From Combretum micranthum (lineage: Eukaryota; Streptophyta; Magnoliopsida; Myrtales; Combretaceae): a DNA stretch of 64,000 nt. The notes below the pieces were generated by a model that saw only the letters and a list, made by a program, of their open reading frames with translations, had not been told where the DNA came from and did not search any database. Position 1 is the first letter of the stretch. Each line of letters begins with the position of its first letter. A program made the position numbers and the translations under genes. This document shows positions 59,954 through 64,000 of the stretch, piece after piece. The stretch spans positions 186,001 to 250,000 of the forward strand of contig JAMXBD010001373.1 of NCBI GenBank assembly GCA_024138025.1, read 5' to 3'.

Positions 59954-60875
59954 TGTATATCAAATAGTAGACGACACAAAAATCCTTATTCAGTTTCCTG
60001 CATACTAAACGTGGCATAAATAAAAAATATTCCTTATATTATATTATCCAGTTTTTCTTATTCTATTTGGTTCTTATAACCAAATGTTACCTATATCTTA
60101 ACCCCTGTATTGAGTTTGAGATGATCATTCCCTGTTTCTATTGGTTAAAGAGCTTAAAATCCTCAAAATTCACCTTTGCTCTAATCCGATCCGTTGAACC
60201 TTATTTTGCTTAGCCGAAATGAGTTCTCCAGGGTAAAAGCCATACTTCTTACCACGTCAACACTTTACTTTTTCAACCGCACTTCGGTACACTAAAAACA
60301 AAAAATGAAGATTTCAAGATCGAATTTGATACACAAAAACAAAAAACCTTTACTTAAATTATGAATCTTAATTCAAAATCCATTTAAACTTCCTTGAATT
60401 TGAAAATCCATTTAACCCTTAAGCTAAGTCTTCCAATATAATGAAAAGCAAAATCAATACATCGATCAAGGATTAGAAACCACACTGCTTTCTAATGATA
60501 TCTTGAAGTTCTCCTTCGAATTCCTTAGCACTTCATTTTTTCTTCTTGTCCACTAAATGAACAGTCCTTACCTAACCAAATTTTCCCTAGCAAACACAAT
60601 GTAACTCAATAATCTCACCCTGAATGAGGCTCTAAATTACTAATCATATCCTCCTTAAATCCTCTTCAATTACTTTTGTTTCAGGGGATTGTAGAGGATA
60701 GTATAAAGTGGCCAAGATAAGATTTTAGATGCTGACAGAACTTAAAGAGTTTTTTACCCGAATCAATAAAGTATCCCTAACTTGGGTTTTTCTTGGGTCA
60801 TTTCCCAATCCCAATGGATATATTTGTTTTTTCAGTTTCACCTACCTAAACTCTTGAAACACTTGTAGTACATTT
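59954..60875. other. Intergenic, nothing recognised
   Basis: No supported gene or repeat boundary. Confidence 0.5.
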
Positions 60876-60877
60876 TT

Positions 60878-61233
60878 ATAGGGTGTAAACAAATTAAATT
60901 ACTTGTGAATTACTTGATTATGATGATTTGATATTTATTTAAGTTTAGCTCGAGAATAATTTAGTCAAACTCAATTTTGAGTTACGTGAAAAATATATTG
61001 AATCAAGCACAAGTCTAGTTCAAATGTTATTCAAGTTTGAGTTGAACATGCATCTTAATATTACTTTAATTTGAACAAAAGACATATTTTAGGTTAACTT
61101 GAATCTAGACAACCTTAATCAAATTGAGTTTGGATTCATCCAATATTGCTTAGAGCTTGAACCTCGAAATGTCAAGTCAAGATTAAGTTTGAACTCAATA
61201 TTATAGAATCTCCTTTTGACTTGTTTACAATCA
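60878..61233. mobile_element. Aged hAT-type MITE (GAGTCGA family)
   Basis: TATAGGGTGTAAACAAATTA at left and TGACTTGTTTACAATCATA at right are imperfect inverted ends; interior phrases such as AAACTCAATTTTGAGTT and GTTCAAATGTTATTCAAG match the 54,259 and 61,386 copies in style. Confidence 0.5.
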
Positions 61234-61385
61234 TACTTTCTCATGTCCTTATCTAACTTCTAAGTTGCATTCTTTTCTACATGGTTGTGCCATTGGATTT
61301 GCATCTAACATATAACTTAGTTCCTCGAGGTTTTACTACTTGGTATTTTTCATAGGTTATGATCTTGCACAGCACACTGGAAGCT

Positions 61386-61769
61386 AAAGGTGTAAACAAA
61401 CCTAGCTAATTTACACTACTAAAATTTAGCTCAATTTTACTCGAGTTCAAGATAATACAGTAGTTTATTGAATTGAGTTCTATCTTCATTATTCTTATCT
61501 CAGTTAGTTTGCAAGCTTGATCAAACTCGATTTGAGTATAAATGTTAATTACGTTCAAATATTGGTATTACTTTTGTTAGAACTGGAATTATTTTTCAAT
61601 AAATTGAACTCAAAAGAGTTTAATTGAGTTTAGGAATATGTAGTGTCATTTCAAGGTGGAGTCAAGCATAAAATTTTAAGTTCGATCGACATCGAGTTTG
61701 AAATTTCAAGTTGAATTCGAACCCAAACTCAATACTATACCATTTTGACTCGACTCGTTTGCAACTCTA
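61386..61769. mobile_element. Aged hAT-type MITE (GAGTCGA family)
   Basis: TAAAGGTGTAAACAAACCTA at left and CGACTCGTTTGCAACTCTA at right are imperfect inverted ends. Only about 150 bases separate it from the previous copy. No clear target duplication. Confidence 0.55.
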
Positions 61770-62205
61770 CCAAGGAAAAGCAAACTCTGCATGACTTAGA
61801 TCATTAACACTTTTCCTCCATGTTGGATCATGAAAAATATAATACGGCCACCAACTAAACTAGACAATAATGTCAACCTATATGTATATGTCACTTCTTC
61901 AATCCCCTTCGAAACTTGAAATGGTCTCAACATAACATCAATTTAGCTTTCCTCTAATTCCAAATCATACCACGCTTTTGGATTTGCACCAAAGTATGAT
62001 TTGTTATAGAAGTAGCTTGACTCGACATGATAATCATCTTTTATATTTTTATAACCATTGTCCCTGCCAATTGCTCTTGCTCCCTTACAAATCTCTTAGA
62101 ATGACACAATACTTTAGGGAAGTGACTATCCTTATTAATTGGTGGCCTTGCTTGCAATTTCAAGGTATTTAGACAATTCACAGGACCTAATGTTGTATTG
62201 CTGCC
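61770..62205. other. Intergenic, nothing recognised
   Basis: No motif could be assigned on either strand, although phrase style on the minus strand suggests decayed retrotransposon interior. Confidence 0.35.
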
Positions 62206-62208
62206 TTA

Positions 62209-62604
62209 ACACTATGTTTGGCAAATTTTTAAAGGTGAAAGTTGTGGAAATCTAATGAAAAGAAAAGAAAGGAAAGAAAATGAAATAAGGAGAAATAGAG
62301 AATATAAAAAATAGAAATGGAAGGAAATGAAAGGCAATAAAATAATAAAAAGACTAAATTGTCCAATAACGATTTTGTTTCCTTCTCTTTTTTAGGGCAT
62401 CTTAGTAATTTTATAAGCTTTCTTTCCATTTCCCTTACTTTCGTCCCAATCTTGGAGTAAAAGGCAATGAGGATATGACTCCTTCCATTTCCACTAAATT
62501 CATCTCATTTCCACTTTAGTAAAACTACCCTAACACAAACATTCATTCCACTTCCTCTACTTTCATCACATTTCATTAGATTTACACCATTACCAAACAC
62601 GGCA
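62209..62604. mobile_element. PIF/Harbinger-like MITE, about 396 bp
   Basis: Left CACTATGTTTGGCAAA and right TTACCAAACACGGCA are inverted ends; further in, GTGGAAATCTAATGAAA pairs with TTTCATTAGATTTACAC, extending imperfect arms to over 40 bases. TAA on both sides would be the 3-bp duplication of this superfamily. Purine-rich left arm and pyrimidine-rich right arm make a long foldback. Confidence 0.6.
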
Positions 62605-62605
62605 T

Positions 62606-63680
62606 AAATCTGACCAAGCAAATTAAGATAACAAATCAGGGTGATGATTGATACACACATACGTATATAAACAAATGAGTAAGAAGCACGAAAAATTGAT
62701 GCAATCTAAGTGCTCCAAGCCCCTATTCTTAATAAGAGTAAATATGATAAATATTAACAATAATAACCTTTTTGTTTTTGGCTAAACAAAAATAGTAGTG
62801 TTTAAAACAATAGGAAACAAGAAAGATTTGTCTAAAACAAAAGGGATTAAAGCATCTAGAAATGTTACAATACTAAGTTCATATGAATTCTAAGGGAAAT
62901 AGTCCAAACACATAATTTTAATTCATATGACAGTGTTGTTGGCAGGTGGTGATGTATGGCAGCGCTCGGCAATAGTGGTGGACATAAGGGGGCGGCCCAA
63001 GACAAAAGGCTTAGGTTTAGAGACACTTTTGCTTTGGGTTTTTGAGTTTTTTTTTTCCCCCTTTTTTTTGAATTTCAATGTTAAGTTCTAAACAAGCGAG
63101 GGACTGTGGAAGTAGGTTGCTGACTTTTATTAGATGTTAAAAAAATTAATGATTGTGTGTGGACAAATAAAAAAAAAAGGGATAAATGATTGTGATTTGG
63201 AGTAACAAGGTGTAATGTAAGGAATAATTTGTCAAAAGAGTTCAAAATTAATGACGAGACTATAAAATTTTTAAAGAATAAGCGTACGTAGGATTTTAGA
63301 GGGTTAAAGTATGAAAAATTCTATCACTCTATTGATAATGAAACGATTTAAATTCCTATCCAATCGTATTACAATATATCACGAATATATTAGTTTAAAC
63401 CGGATAAGGTAACCCTAGAATAAGGTAAGGCCCAGCTTAGCCTTATTGATTGGCTCTATACCAATTTACGTGAACTAGTTTAAATTAAATCTTTTAAAAA
63501 CTAAATTACTGATTAATTAAAAACCCTATGTATTAGAAAGCTTTAGTTCAATAACCGTACAGTTTTAACCATCCCTATTTTCTAGATAAAACAAGTATGC
63601 ATGTAAACCTACACTTTATTTTTTTCCCTGAACTTAAACCTACACTTGAATTGAGTGGCAGCATTAGTAATATGTGAAAA
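62606..63680. other. Intergenic, nothing recognised
   Basis: No supported gene. The segment 62,935-63,050 (GGGGGCGGCCCAAGACAAAA) is GC-richer than its surroundings but no frame or RNA was recognised. Confidence 0.45.
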
Positions 63681-63685
63681 AAATT

Positions 63686-64000
63686 AGGATAAATTGCAAA
63701 TTACTCCCTAAACTTTTACTCAAGTACGGATTCTTTATCTGAATTTTCAAAGTGAGTGACCCTTTAAAATTTAAAAAATTAGTACAATTAAGTCCACTTA
63801 ACAGATTTTGTTAAAACAAAATGAGAGTTACAAAATAACTCTTCGAATTTTCATGCATATGTAGATTTATCCCCTCAAAATCGTGGAAAAAGTTAATCAT
63901 CATTTTGTGTTAATTTTTGAAAGTTTAAAGGATCAAAAAGGTCAAAGTTAAGAGCATGAATCCACATGTTGGTAAATGTTTCAGAGTATAATTTGCAAAT
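63686..64000. mobile_element. Mutator-like MITE, right end at or past the window edge
   Basis: AGGATAAATTGCAAATTACT at the left and AGAGTATAATTTGCAAAT at the window end form inverted repeats of the AAATTGCAAATTAnTCCCT type common in plant Mutator-like nonautonomous elements. The last few bases and the target duplication lie outside the window. Confidence 0.55.

Overview
The window is AT-rich nuclear DNA from a flowering plant. A eudicot is likely: it has short exons with GT-AG introns, plant-type HIPP and EAF genes, and Ty3/gypsy, hAT-type and PIF/Mutator-like debris. The species cannot be fixed from sequence alone. Only two host genes can be supported, both on the + strand. Most of the window is transposon-derived or unrecognised AT-rich sequence. 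I see no rRNA or tRNA gene, no CRISPR array and no bacterial-type gene cluster, and I do not see a clearly new biological system.

Layout. About 1-6.3 kb is old retrotransposon material read on the minus strand: an LTR-like block, a degenerate Ty3 gag with a decayed primer-binding site, and an LTR-like region carrying a 51-bp minisatellite. At 6.75-11.4 kb a three-unit, ~252-bp tandem repeat is split by a 3.86-kb LTR-like element. At 14.9-15.2 kb there are ~122-bp degenerate repeats. A 4.26-kb element with TG...CA ends and a perfect 5-bp target duplication (ACCAT) lies at 15,939-20,200; it looks like a very long solo LTR. A diverged tandem duplication follows at 20.7-21.4 kb, then unrecognised DNA.

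Gene 1 (26,005-35,904) is a four-exon homologue of the ELL-associated factor (EAF) family of RNA polymerase II elongation regulators. It encodes 335 aa with a conserved N-terminal EAF domain and an acidic Ser/Gly-rich tail. Intron 3 is 7.7 kb because it holds a decayed, sense-oriented Ty3 chromodomain retrotransposon, which itself contains a 692-bp hAT-type MITE with an 8-bp target duplication.

Gene 2 (40,671-43,687) is a three-exon heavy-metal-associated isoprenylated plant protein (HIPP). It has an HMA domain with a CxxC metal site and a C-terminal CaaX box (CSIM). Its third exon is one base short relative to the family frame, so it is either a pseudogene, an assembly error, or rescued by a shifted splice acceptor.

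From 43.7 to 64 kb I find no convincing host gene. This region holds MITEs, including hAT-type copies at 50.1 and 56.8 kb, older GAGTCGA-type copies at 54.3, 60.9 and 61.4 kb, a PIF/Harbinger-like copy at 62.2 kb and a Mutator-like end at 63.7 kb. It also holds a G-rich poly(T) insertion flanked by an 11-bp duplication at 49.6 kb, and AT-rich low-complexity DNA. The two genes are not functionally linked as far as can be seen.
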